DNA of 64,000 nucleotides from Thalassomonas viridans (GTDB lineage Bacteria; Pseudomonadota; Gammaproteobacteria; Enterobacterales; Alteromonadaceae): NCBI RefSeq assembly GCF_000948985.2, contig NZ_CP059733.1, positions 5,518,001 to 5,582,000 of the forward strand, read 5' to 3'. Shown piece by piece: positions 9,633 to 18,400 of this stretch (position 1 is its first letter; each line of letters starts with the position of its first letter). The notes under the pieces were generated by a model. It saw only the letters and a program-made list of their open reading frames with translations, ran no database searches and was not told where the DNA came from. The position numbers and the translations under genes were made by a program.

Positions 9633-10772
9633 ATGCTCAGCCCTTTTATTATCAATGACAGAAATCTCCATCTTGACCGCTACCCCTTGGCGCAGGTCAA
9701 CCGCAGTTTACAGGCCTGGGACGCCGCCGATGAATACCTGGTGAACCATGTCAGCCAGCATCAGCTGATCAAGCCGGAAACGAAGGTGTTGATCTTTAAT
9801 GATTTATTTGGCGCGTTAACGGTAAATTTCACCGAGAACCAAGTCTATACCGTCAATGATTCTTTTTTGAGTATATGCGGAATCAGGCATAACCTGGAGC
9901 AAAACCACCTCAGCGATGATAATATCACCCAGCTGACCAGCCTGGATCCGCTGCCGGACGATATCGATGTCGTTTTATACAAGATCCCTAAAAGTAAGTC
10001 TTTACTTAGCGAACAACTATTAAAAATAAAGCAGAAATATAGCGGTAAGCTGACCTTTATTGCCGGTGACCGGGCAAAGGAGATTCACACTTCCACCTTA
10101 AAACAGTTCGAAAAATACCTGGGCACCACCAAAACTTCACTGGCGGTGAAAAAGGCCCGTCTGGTGTTTTGCGAGCTGGACAACCCGGCTAAATATAATT
10201 CGCCTTTTCCCACGGTATGGCCGCTGGAAAATACCAGCTTTTCCCTGAGCAACCACGCCAATGTTTATGCCAGGGAAAAGCTGGACTTGGGCGCCCGCTA
10301 TTTTATCCAGCATTTACCCGGGATCGCCGCCGGCAAGCGGGTAATAGATTTAGGCTGCGGCAACGGCGTTATTGGCCTGACTGTCCTGGCAGCGCAGCCT
10401 CAGGCTAAAGTAGAGTTTGTCGATGAGTCTTATATGGCCGTAGCCTCGGCGCGTGAGAACATAGAGAACAACTTACCCGGGGCAGCGGAGAATTGCCTTT
10501 TTCATGTCAATGACTGCCTGACCGGTTTTGAACCGGGCAGCGCCGATGTCATTCTGTGCAACCCGCCGTTTCACCAGCAAACCGCCACCACCGACCATAT
10601 TGCCTGGCAAATGTTTAACGACAGCTTCCGGGTATTAAAAAAAGGCGGGGAATTGCGTATTATCGGTAACAGGCAATTAGGTTATCATGTTAAGTTACAA
10701 CGTATTTTCGGCAACCATAAATTGATTGCCACCAATGAAAAATTCGTCACTATTTCAGCGATAAAAAAATGA
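9633..10772 (+). CDS. rlmG: 23S rRNA (guanine1835-N2)-methyltransferase RlmG
   Basis: Methylates G1835 of 23S rRNA using S-adenosylmethionine. The 379-residue protein has the RlmG/RsmC two-domain layout. An N-terminal degenerate methyltransferase-like domain includes LQAWDAADEYL, as in E. coli RlmG. The catalytic C-terminal domain has the SAM motif DLGCGNG (residues 239-245) and the amino-methyltransferase motif NPPF (310-313). First gene of a three-gene plus-strand run; its stop overlaps the yajG start (ATGA). Confidence 0.95.
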   Translation: MLSPFIINDRNLHLDRYPLAQVNRSLQAWDAADEYLVNHVSQHQLIKPETKVLIFNDLFGALTVNFTENQVYTVNDSFLSICGIRHNLEQNHLSDDNITQLTSLDPLPDDIDVVLYKIPKSKSLLSEQLLKIKQKYSGKLTFIAGDRAKEIHTSTLKQFEKYLGTTKTSLAVKKARLVFCELDNPAKYNSPFPTVWPLENTSFSLSNHANVYAREKLDLGARYFIQHLPGIAAGKRVIDLGCGNGVIGLTVLAAQPQAKVEFVDESYMAVASARENIENNLPGAAENCLFHVNDCLTGFEPGSADVILCNPPFHQQTATTDHIAWQMFNDSFRVLKKGGELRIIGNRQLGYHVKLQRIFGNHKLIATNEKFVTISAIKK

Positions 10773-11371
10773 AACGAAAAAATTCCAGATCATTAAAACA
10801 AGCCGGTATGCGCCTTAGTGCGCTTCTGGCCTTACCGGCGCTGCTTTTGCTCGGCGGCTGCAGCCAGACCCCGAGCCATTTGATCGTGGCGCCGCAAGTC
10901 ATGACCGCCAATTCAGGCAAGTATGCCAATAAGCAGGCACATATCCGGGTGCTTGATATGCGCACCGGCAACCATATAGTGCAGATTTCACGTCCGGAAA
11001 AAGCAGCCCAGCTGTTTTCCTCACAGGCGCCGCTAAAAGAGATACTCACGCAAAGTTTAAGCAGCCAATGGAGTAAACAGGGCATGGCCATGACTCCTGT
11101 TGCAGCCAACAATATCGAGGTGTCCATCGATCAGGCCCTGGTCAAGGTTGAACAGCAATTGATGCAGTACCAGGTAAAAAGCGAAATCGTCCTGACGGTA
11201 AAAATCGACAACGGTGTTGCCACCCTTACTAACACCTTCCGCAACCGGGGCAGCAGCCACGGACCGTTAAAGGCGGATCTCGCCGTACTGGAGCGGGATT
11301 TTAACCAACAGCTGGCTTTGCTGTTAGCCCAGATCATTGACAATCACGAGATCCAGCAATTTATCAGGTAA
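10769..11371 (+). CDS. yajG: YajG family outer-membrane lipoprotein
   Basis: Small lipoprotein of unknown function related to E. coli YajG. It has a positively charged N-terminus, a hydrophobic stretch and a lipobox ending LLGGC (Cys31). The mature part contains IRVLDMRTGNHIVQI, the repeated SSQAPLKEILTQSL helix and a final helix, as in the family. About 200 residues. It starts inside the stop of rlmG (four-base overlap) and is followed seven bases later by a periplasmic cyclophilin, so the three genes are probably one transcript. Confidence 0.85.
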   Translation: MKRKNSRSLKQAGMRLSALLALPALLLLGGCSQTPSHLIVAPQVMTANSGKYANKQAHIRVLDMRTGNHIVQISRPEKAAQLFSSQAPLKEILTQSLSSQWSKQGMAMTPVAANNIEVSIDQALVKVEQQLMQYQVKSEIVLTVKIDNGVATLTNTFRNRGSSHGPLKADLAVLERDFNQQLALLLAQIIDNHEIQQFIR

Positions 11372-11377
11372 AACGCT

Positions 11378-11974
11378 ATGAAAGCAGTGCACATAAAATT
11401 TCTGACCCTCTTTTTCTTCTGCCTGAGCTTTGCCGGCTGGACCAAGAATGTCGCCATAGATCCCAACAACATCTATCCCAGGGTAAAACTGGAAACTTCC
11501 ATGGGGGTGATTATCGTCGAACTTGACCGGGTAAAAGCGCCGATCACAGTTGATAACTTCCTCACCTATGTTGTGACCGGTGAATACAACAATACCGTCT
11601 TCCACCGTATTATCCCCGACTTTATCGTCCAGGGGGGCGGTTATGATCCCCAGTTTATCGCCAAAAAAGCCAACGACGATATCGTTAACGAGTCCGGCAA
11701 CGGCCTGAAAAACGAAACCGGCACCATAGCCATGGCCAAAGAAAACCGCCCCCATACCGCCAACCGCCAGTTCTTTTTCAATGTCGCCGACAATAAATCC
11801 CTGGATCCCGGCAAACGCTGGGGTTATGCGGTTTTTGGCAGCATAGTCGAAGGGGAAGAAGTGATAGAAGCCATGGCCCAGGTGGAAACCGATTACAACT
11901 CGGAAATGGCCTGGTCGGATGTACCGGTAAAACCCGTGCTCCTGAAAAAAGCCACCCTGCTGCCGGCGCAATAA
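11378..11974 (+). CDS. ppiA: Periplasmic peptidyl-prolyl cis-trans isomerase, cyclophilin type
   Basis: Catalyses proline isomerisation during protein folding in the periplasm. The first 20 or so residues (MKAVHIKFLTLFFFCLSFAG) form a signal peptide. The cyclophilin domain follows with VFHRIIPDFIVQGGG (catalytic Arg/Phe region), GTIAMAKENRPHTANRQFFFN, and WGYAVFGSIVEG. 198 residues, usual for PpiA. Last gene of the rlmG-yajG-ppiA group. An inverted repeat lies downstream at 12014-12065. Confidence 0.92.
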   Translation: MKAVHIKFLTLFFFCLSFAGWTKNVAIDPNNIYPRVKLETSMGVIIVELDRVKAPITVDNFLTYVVTGEYNNTVFHRIIPDFIVQGGGYDPQFIAKKANDDIVNESGNGLKNETGTIAMAKENRPHTANRQFFFNVADNKSLDPGKRWGYAVFGSIVEGEEVIEAMAQVETDYNSEMAWSDVPVKPVLLKKATLLPAQ

Positions 11975-12013
11975 CGGCTCAACCGAAGAGCAGACAACAC
12001 AGCTTTTGTCAAA

Positions 12014-12065
12014 GATCGATATCAATAAATACCCTTTAACCGGGAAAAACTTATTGATATTGATC
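12014..12065. other. Imperfect inverted repeat after ppiA
   Basis: Arms GATCGATATCAATAA (12014-12028) and TTATTGATATTGATC (12051-12065) pair with one mismatch over 15 bases across a 22-base spacer. No T-run follows on the plus strand, so it is a weak terminator candidate. It could instead be an operator before the gene at 12265. The remaining 200 bases to that gene show nothing else clear. Confidence 0.4.
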
Positions 12066-12264
12066 AAACTTTTACACTTTAATTTACAATTTGTTGACAA
12101 AAAACACTAGTATTGCTTTTGACAAGCCCCGCTTTATCGTTAATAACTAATACTGATCAATATAATAAAACTTCACACCGGCGCTTATCACCTAACGATG
12201 GAAATCGTTCCGTAGTAAATTCTAAATGGAATTAAATAAGCCTGTAGCATCTTGAGGATCAAGA

Positions 12265-12594
12265 ATGATAATCGAGCAGTTTATCAATGAAAAAACAACG
12301 CAGATCAGCGCCTATGTCAGGGCGGTGCTGAACCAGGGTATACATTATACCGAGCTGGATAAATTTATTGTCGACCTTATGGACGAATGGACCCTGCTTA
12401 ATGTCACAGAGGAAACCCCGGGCAATGCCCAGGAAAGGGTATTCTGGCATATAGTCCACGAACTCAGTTTACACGGCGCCCAGTCCCTGACCCATGATTT
12501 GTACCTGAAAAGCGAAATCAATACCTGCCTGGATTTTTTCGCCGGTACCGGCAGCTACCCGATTGACTGCATCGGCTGGCGCCCGCTGCCCTAA
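12265..12594 (+). CDS. Conserved hypothetical protein, 109 aa
   Basis: I do not recognise this gene. The ATG is preceded by TTGAGGATCAAG, a good ribosome binding site. The product begins MIIEQFINEKTTQISAYVRAV, is acidic and mostly helical in character (VERVFWHIVHELSLHGAQSL region), and has no signal peptide or membrane segment. It contains two Cys near the C-terminus. It stands alone between ppiA and a gene-free stretch, so its neighbours give no clue. Codon use is like the flanking plus-strand genes, and I consider it a real gene. Confidence 0.65.
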   Translation: MIIEQFINEKTTQISAYVRAVLNQGIHYTELDKFIVDLMDEWTLLNVTEETPGNAQERVFWHIVHELSLHGAQSLTHDLYLKSEINTCLDFFAGTGSYPIDCIGWRPLP

Positions 12595-12979
12595 CTCCGA
12601 TATAAGGAGAACTCAAAACAGTTATCGCCCCCGTAACTGCAAGCTTATAACCAGTAGCAAAACAAGCAGCCCATAAAGCCTCCCGGCCAACCACTTGCCT
12701 CCGTAAAAAATCAAAATCTTAACAGGAGTTCCCCCGGACCGTTATCTGTTCCACCTGATGGCAACACAAGCCTTTAATAACTCAGCCTCATTCAGATAGA
12801 TATTGCTACAGATAAAGTTATGGCTGCGGTTATACACGCCGCCAAAGAGCTTTTAGAGCAGGAAAGCCGTTAATATCAGGAATTGCCTTAAAGCATGCAA
12901 CTTATAGTCATATATAAAGCTGCTGCGCCTAAAGGTTGGCGCAGCAGCCTGTTCGCTTGTTATTTCTCCGTTTCTTGCG
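12595..12979. other. Gene-free stretch before symE
   Basis: 385 bases with short broken frames only. The one clear signal is the hairpin at 12919-12948. The sequence has the look of decayed or non-coding DNA and marks the start of an accessory patch that runs to about 15 kb. Confidence 0.45.
12919..12948 (-). terminator. Terminator after the SymE-type gene
   Basis: A perfect 11-bp G+C-rich stem (GCTGCTGCGCC / GGCGCAGCAGC) with an 8-base loop. Read on the minus strand it is followed by TTTATATA, and it lies about 30 bases after the stop of the gene at 12980. Confidence 0.75.
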
Positions 12980-13240
12980 TTAAACCAGTTGAGGCTTGAT
13001 GGTCAGTTCATCCTGATGGATAACTACAACCACCTTTTTTCCGGCAGTGAAACCGGCCCGCCTGAGCCATTTCCCCCTGAGCACAAGGCAGGGTTCAAGA
13101 CTTACCGGCACATAGTTAATACCGATGCCGCGGGTTTTAGGGGCCGACTCGCGGGTGGTTTCCAGTACGGTAAGTTTCCGATAAATAGGATATTTTGCTT
13201 TTGCCGGGACAGGCGCTGGCGTATGATGGTATTCAGCCAT
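12980..13240 (-). CDS. symE: SymE family toxin (AbrB-fold, type I TA-like)
   Basis: 86-residue protein whose second half (YVPVSLEPCLVLRGKWLRRAGF then a beta-strand/basic segment ending DELTIKPQ) matches the SymE family. That family is an AbrB-superfamily protein acting as an SOS-linked RNA- or nucleoid-targeting toxin in E. coli. AGGAG precedes the ATG by 7 bases. In E. coli the partner is an antisense RNA (SymR) made from the opposite strand over the 5' end. Here the plus strand has a TATAAA at 13251-13256 and a stable hairpin at 13345-13374, which could belong to such an RNA. I saw no convincing LexA box. No protein antitoxin gene adjoins it. Confidence 0.75.
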   Translation of the reverse strand: MAEYHHTPAPVPAKAKYPIYRKLTVLETTRESAPKTRGIGINYVPVSLEPCLVLRGKWLRRAGFTAGKKVVVVIHQDELTIKPQLV

Positions 13241-13613
13241 AACGGACTCCTATAAAGTTCGTGTTGGTTAGCAGCCTCTGTGTGTGAGCGCACTCAGGGG
13301 TTGCGACTTAGTTTACTGCTTTTAGTACTTTTACTGCTGCATGTTGGCGACAGTAGCGAAAGCTATTGTTGCCACAGTAAATGGGTGAGAAATCTCGGAA
13401 TGGACGCCCTCCTTTCATGTGGGATTGCCCCCTTAAATAAAGACCATTTCTTGCGATAAATCAACGGTTCCCGAGTGTTTTTCAGAAGAAAAACAGAGGT
13501 AATTTTTCAAGATAAAAATCAAAACTTTAGCCCTGCTTGAAAGCCTGATTTTAACAGGGTGTTGCTCGCAAAAATGACCACGATAGAATAGGCAGCTTTT
13601 TTGCCCTCCGAAC
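13241..13613. other. Intergenic region between symE and the transposase
   Basis: 373 bases between two divergently read genes. It holds the 5' leader of symE, the wobble-paired hairpin at 13345-13374, and A+T-rich sequence before the transposase. I could not identify a terminal inverted repeat for the transposase here. Confidence 0.4.
13345..13374 (+). ncRNA. Possible structured RNA: 13-bp hairpin with GAAA tetraloop
   Basis: TGGCGACAGTAGC, GAAA and GCTATTGTTGCCA form a 13-bp stem closed by a GNRA tetraloop. Two of the pairs are G-U, so the pairing is complete only in plus-strand RNA; the minus-strand copy would have A/C mismatches. This favours an RNA made from the plus strand, such as an antisense RNA to the symE leader, but no terminator T-run follows. 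Tentative. Confidence 0.35.
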
Positions 13614-14516
13614 ATGCTATTTTTCTATTGGCACTGCCTGTGTGCTTTTTACTTTTACTACCTACATTCATATTTTTCAGCCAAATCACGAGTAAAATAC
13701 CACGCCCAACAAAAGCGTTTGCCCGATAAACAAACGCCCCCGGTTAGCTTTGCCCGAAACCGCAAAAAGCCGCAGTGGGTGGTTGATAAAGTACTTTATC
13801 TTAAAGCGGTTTCAGGCACAGGTTGCGGCTCGGTTGCCCAGCTTTTCAATCAGCGCTACGGCCATAAAGCTACAGTGTCGAAAAGCTTTGTTTATGAAAA
13901 GCTCAAAGCCAACCAGTACCAGCTGCAAGTGGTAAAGCGGCAGATTAAACATAAGCCTGTGAGAAGTGTTCCCGTCAACCACACCTGGGGCATTGATTTA
14001 ACCCAGGTAAAGTTATCCAAAAAACAGAAGACCGTGCTGGGCATTATCGAGCATGGCTCACGTTTAAACCTGACGCTAAGTGAACTGCCCTCGAAGCATT
14101 CGGCGCAGCTGCTGCTGGCCCTTTGCCGAACGATCCGGCATTTTGGCTTGCCAAACGCTATCCGAACGGACAACGAAGCCTGTTTTACCTCGCTCTTTTT
14201 TACTACCGCATTGAAGCTGCTGGGGATTAAACACCAAACCACGCACCTGGCTTCGCCTTGGGAAAATGGTAGGATTGAGCGGTTCTTCGGCACATTCAAA
14301 AACAAAATCAGGCAGCTGGATTTATCCGGGTTTAGCAGCCTGCAACATGAATTAGACAGATTCAGGTTTTGGTACAACCATATTCGGCCGCATCAAAACC
14401 TGGCAGGCTATACGCCGGTGGAGGTGTGGCGAAACAAAGCCAACCGGCATTCGAGTAAGGCTGTTTGGGTGAACGACTGGCAGGGGCTGTTGACGGGATA
14501 TTATTTTCCCAGCTGA
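13614..14516 (+). CDS. DDE integrase-core (rve) transposase
   Basis: Transposase of the retroviral-integrase type. The catalytic triad is visible: Asp in HTWGIDLTQVK, Asp in RTDNEACFT, and Glu in ENGRIERFFGTF. The usual WYNHIRPHQNLAGYTP sequence follows. A helix-turn-helix-like segment precedes it (GCGSVAQLFNQRYG...VSKSFVYEKL). The first 25 residues are oddly hydrophobic and aromatic (MLFFYWHCLCAFYFYYLH), unlike a DNA-binding N-terminus, so the true start may be downstream. It is a single-frame gene without an IS3-type upstream orfA, and could be an IS481- or IS3-like member. I found no matching terminal repeats, so the element may be degraded. Confidence 0.8.
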   Translation: MLFFYWHCLCAFYFYYLHSYFSAKSRVKYHAQQKRLPDKQTPPVSFARNRKKPQWVVDKVLYLKAVSGTGCGSVAQLFNQRYGHKATVSKSFVYEKLKANQYQLQVVKRQIKHKPVRSVPVNHTWGIDLTQVKLSKKQKTVLGIIEHGSRLNLTLSELPSKHSAQLLLALCRTIRHFGLPNAIRTDNEACFTSLFFTTALKLLGIKHQTTHLASPWENGRIERFFGTFKNKIRQLDLSGFSSLQHELDRFRFWYNHIRPHQNLAGYTPVEVWRNKANRHSSKAVWVNDWQGLLTGYYFPS

Positions 14517-14554
14517 GGCAAATCAACCGGGTAAATAAAAAACGCACAAAAAAA

Positions 14555-14590
14555 TTCGCCGCCGCAAGCGTTTGGACTTGCGGCGGCGAA
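14555..14590 (+). terminator. G+C-rich hairpin after the transposase
   Basis: A perfect 14-bp inverted repeat (TTCGCCGCCGCAAG / CTTGCGGCGGCGAA) with an 8-base loop lies 38 bases after the transposase stop. It is a likely terminator, but no T-run follows on either strand. An element-end or recombination structure is possible. Confidence 0.45.
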
Positions 14591-14666
14591 CAATGCTTTG
14601 CATTTAACAAATCTCTTGTTAAATCATGATTTTTCAGGTTTTTCGGCAAGCTTTTCATAATAGAGT

Positions 14667-14765
14667 GAAAAACTTGCCGAGGTAACCTAAGTAACTTGCT
14701 GTTTATTTAAACAAATATGCAGCAAGATCATACTCAATTGTTATCCGAACGGTGCGAACGGGACA
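14667..14765 (+). repeat. 99-bp direct repeat, copy 1
   Basis: First of three near-identical 99-base units, each running from GAAAAACTTGC to GCGAACGGGACA. Every unit contains an internal inverted pair CTTGCTG...CAGCAAG around an A+T-rich core with GTTTATTTAAAC, and two CGAACGG boxes near its end. The unit begins inside a stem-loop (14644-14679). Confidence 0.9.
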
Positions 14766-14777
14766 TCATAAAATTAT

Positions 14778-14876
14778 GAAAAACTTGCCGGGGTAACTTA
14801 AGTAACCTGCTGTTTATTTAAACAAATATACAGTAAGATCATACTCAGTTGCTATCCGAACGGTGCGAACGGGACA
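14778..14876 (+). repeat. 99-bp direct repeat, copy 2
   Basis: Second unit, starting 111 bases after copy 1. It differs at a few positions, for example CCTGCTG and CAGTAAG in the inverted pair, so its internal stem is weaker. This pattern suggests independent drift after duplication. Confidence 0.9.
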
Positions 14877-14913
14877 CTTTTTCAGGTTTACGGCAAGTTA
14901 ATCATAAAATCAT

Positions 14914-15012
14914 GAAAAACTTGCTGGGGTAACTTAAGTAACTTGCTGTTTATTTAAACAAATATGCAGCAAGATCATACTCAGTTGTTATCCGAACGGT
15001 GCGAACGGGACA
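14914..15012 (+). repeat. 99-bp direct repeat, copy 3
   Basis: Third unit, starting 136 bases after copy 2; the extra spacer repeats the TTTTTCAGGTTT..CGGCAAG sequence seen before copy 1. Directly after it the terminal 12 bases (GCGAACGGGACA) occur once more at 15013-15024, a few bases before the stop codon of the gene at 15029. Confidence 0.9.
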
Positions 15013-15028
15013 GCGAACGGGACAATTT

Positions 15029-15463
15029 TTAGAATTGTCTATTGGCTATAAATATAGGTATCAATATTGATACTGATGTAAAGAAATAAAAAACAAATGA
15101 CAATGTATCAAGTTTTTTATTATCAGCAAAAGAAAAAACATTAACACCTGATTCAGTCCAAAATTTAACCATTACAAACCCACTCAAAGCATTTGTAAAT
15201 AAACAAATAACCGAATATTTTATTTTTTCCTTCACAGCCAAAGTCACCCAAACCTTACTTAACGTTATAAAAGAAAATATCATATTAAAAATAGCAAATA
15301 CTACTAACAATAATGAACCGCTTATAGATAAAACATATAAATACTTATTGGAATAGATTGATCCCGACAGCCCAAAAACACTCACGAGTATAATACACAG
15401 TGAAGGTAATCCAATTAGTGAAATTGGCCACGCTAGTCTTGCGTCATTTTTTGTTAATTTCAT
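15029..15463 (-). CDS. Small membrane protein, candidate immunity protein for the RHS tip
   Basis: 144-residue protein with about four hydrophobic helices (LAWPISLIGLPSLCIILVSV; the YLYVLSISGSLLLVVFAIF region; an IKYSVICLFTNALSGFVMV segment; a C-terminal FVFYFFTSVSILIPIFI). I do not recognise a named family. Its ATG overlaps the stop of the RHS gene by one base (TAATG). Like the RHS tip it is markedly A+T-richer than the RHS core. In polymorphic toxin systems the gene directly after the toxin tip encodes its immunity protein, so that is the inferred role, which would suit a membrane-acting toxin. Confidence is high for the gene, moderate for the role. Confidence 0.7.
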   Translation of the reverse strand: MKLTKNDARLAWPISLIGLPSLCIILVSVFGLSGSIYSNKYLYVLSISGSLLLVVFAIFNMIFSFITLSKVWVTLAVKEKIKYSVICLFTNALSGFVMVKFWTESGVNVFSFADNKKLDTLSFVFYFFTSVSILIPIFIANRQF

Positions 15464-18400
15464 TAGTTATTACCTTGTTCAACTGCTTGTGTGAATTTAT
15501 TATAATCAAATTTCACTCCTAGTTTTATGAAAATATATGTTCCGCTAACTTCAAGGACATTATTATCACTGCTCACTTTATTCAGAGTTGCTTTTCCTTT
15601 GAAGAACTCCCCTTTAGATGACGTTATGCCTCCCTTATCTGGCCGGAGTATAGATTCATGCTTACCTAGGAGTGCTGATATTTCAGCATTTGGAGTTTCT
15701 ACTTTTGCACCTATCTCTCCTGAAAGTACTATCCCTTGATTTTTTGGGTCGCTTGACATTCTAGAAGATATTATTGCTTCAGCACCAGCTTCAACATCTA
15801 CTTCACCAGCCCTGACTTTTCCTCTTAGTCCTAAACCAACACCAACCTCTAACTCAGTAGAGTCCGCTATAGCCCCAATCACATTTGAAACTTCAGAGGC
15901 GGCATTTGTTATATTATCAATTGTTTGAGAAAGCCCACTTTGATTAGTACCACTCTTCTGAGTAACCTCACCATTCGAGTTTAACTCAGTTGTATTCTCA
16001 AGGCTAGTATCTACCACTGTGGGATCTGTTGTTGCGCCATTATCTGTTGGCACAACCGGTTGCTGTACAGAAGTATCAACTTCCTCCTTGTTATTAGTTC
16101 CGCTACTGCTTCCATCATAGGTAACCACACATCCTATCGCATCATTGTCTTTGATGGCAGTTCCTGTTGAGCAGTACCCGGTCGGATCTGTCCCTGCCAA
16201 TGGGTTATTCATGATATATGAATACGGATTAATACTCTGGCTGTTGCCCGGGTCTTGAATGATAGGGTCAACACTCATAAACCGGCCAACATTATAATCG
16301 TAGATTCTGCCATTCATATGAATCAGCTCAGCTTCATCCAGATGCTCGTGGTCAGTGAACCCCCTGCGGGTGGACATGTCTTCGGCCAGCAGGTTGTTCG
16401 CCAGCTGCGGCGCCAGGCCCCAGGTAGAGTACAGGGTCCAGTCGCCGTTCCTCGGCTTGCCGAACGGGTCAAAATGCCTATACGCCGTCACTGCCCCGTT
16501 ATGGTCGGCAAAGGTCGTCCCGCTGCCCAGCCTGTCCCTTAGGGTAAAGCGGATGCTTTTATCCCCGGTCTCATTGCCGTCGGTGACAATGGCGCTGTCG
16601 CCGATATAAGCCTTGGTTTTTCTGTGGCTGCCGTCTATTTCCACCTCATAGTGCTTGTCTATGTAGTGGGTGGTGACGGTATTGCCGTCCACTTTCCGGG
16701 TCTGCTTATAGCGGGCCAGGTCGGCGCCATAGGTAAAGGTCAGCTCAGCGCCGTTTTTGTTGACGGTCAGCGGTTTGTTAAAGGCGTTGTAGGTCACCTC
16801 CTGTGCGCCGTTTCTTCTGGTCTGGTTACCCGCCGCGTCGTAACCGAAAGTCACCGGGCTGTTGTTTTTGAGGGTGATTTTGGCCAGCTTGTTGGTGCCG
16901 GTCACGTACTCGTAGGCATCATTGGTGCTCGCGGAGTAATCGCTTTTCTTGGTCAGGTTGCCTGCCGCATCATAGCCGTAGTAGATGCTGACGCTTTCGC
17001 CGCCGGCATTCACGGTTGAGGCCGTCAGGCGGTGCAGGCCGTCGTAGCTGAAGCTTTCGCTGGCGCTGATGTCGCTTAAACCGTTAACCTGGCTGACCAG
17101 GTTGCCGTAGCTGTCGTAGCCTGTGATGCCGTACGTTAAGTGGTGTATGGTATCGCGTACGCCGAGCTTTTTGCCGGTGGCTTTGGTTGCCAGCATCTGG
17201 CCGCTGATTTTGGAGTAGCTTGCCTCCACGCTGATATCCGCCGCATCCCCCAAACGGGCGGCGGTGATATTGCCAAAGGCATCCTGGGCGGTGATTTCGC
17301 GGTAGACATAACCCGAAGCCGGGTTCTGCTCTTTGCTCAGGTAGCCATAGTCGTTGTAGTGATAAGCCACCACTAAGCCATTCGGGTAGGTCATCGCCTT
17401 CATGCGGCCATAGTTGCCGTCATAGCTAATGGCGGTTTCATAGCGGCTGCCGTCGATGTCAAGGGTGGTTTTGGTGAGGCGCGCGGCATTGTCATAGCTG
17501 AAGCTTTTGCTGATGCCGTTTTCGCTTTCACTGCCCGGCAGACCGGTTTTCACCGTATCCCAGGTGAAGGTCGCCCGGCTACCGTTCGCGGTTCTTTGCG
17601 TTACCCGGCCGAGGGCGTCTACCAGGTAGCTGGTGACTATGCCCCGGGCATCCGTCTCTTTGGCCAGCTCGCCGAAGTCGTTGTAGACAAAAGTGGTTTT
17701 GCCCATGTTGGGGTCGTCCACCCAGTGTTTACGCCCCAGGGCATCAAAACTGGCGGTGATTTGCTGCCCCTTGGCGTCCTTAATCACTATCGGGTTGCCG
17801 CGGCCGTCGTAGCCGTAATAGGTGCGGCCGCCAATGGCATCCGTGGTCGCCATCAGCTGTTTCAGGCTGTTGTGGCTGCGATGCACGGTAATAGCCGTGC
17901 CATATTCCGGCGTTACCACCACTTTGGTGCGGCCGTTTTCGCCGTCGCTGTCGTAGAAGTACTCGGTAGTGAGCGAGCCGCGGGTTTGCGGGCTGACCTT
18001 CTTGCCGGGGCGGCCGAGCACGTCATAGCCGCTGTAGCTGGTCAGCGCGATATTGGTGCCGTCGTGCGGGTTCGACTCGCTTTGTTTCAGGCCGCGGGTA
18101 TTATAGGCCACATCCTGATAGACATTGCTGCCGGTAAAGTCCTGACTGCGGCTGCGCACGGTACGGCCCAGTTTGTCCTGGTATACCGCCGCCTCTGGCG
18201 TGCCCGCCTGGGTGGTCACTGTCATCATCACCGCATGGGCGCTACCTTTGTTGTTGTCCGGCAGGTAGTACCGGGTCTTTTGTACCGGCTGGCCCGTCTG
18301 GTATTTGTTGAGCAGGCGGCCGAACAGGTCGTACTCGTGCCGGGTCACCACGCCGGTAACATCGGTGACCGTCAGCGGCTGTCCGGTGGCGGCATCCGTG

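Larger units (their letters stand above)
14517..15028. other. Repeat-rich intergenic region
   Basis: 512 bases without a gene. It contains a G+C-rich palindrome, a second 9-bp inverted repeat (ATTTAACAA 14602-14610 / TTGTTAAAT 14616-14624), a 14-bp stem with one mismatch (14644-14657 / 14666-14679), and three 99-base direct repeats. The last repeat ends a few bases from the stop of the membrane protein gene at 15029. Confidence 0.6.

Noticed and set aside
11324..12100. A 258-codon minus-strand frame over ppiA
   Set aside because: It is opposite the clear cyclophilin gene and has no independent support such as a family motif or ribosome binding site.
13241..13440. LexA box for SOS control of symE
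   Set aside because: No CTGT-N8-ACAG match was found; the nearest CTG...CAG pairs have the wrong spacing.
13614..14516. Complete insertion sequence with defined ends around the DDE transposase
   Set aside because: I could not find matching terminal inverted repeats or a target duplication on the two sides, so only the gene is reported.
14667..15012. CRISPR array
   Set aside because: Units are 99 bases and nearly contiguous, spacers are not uniform or unique, and no cas genes are near.
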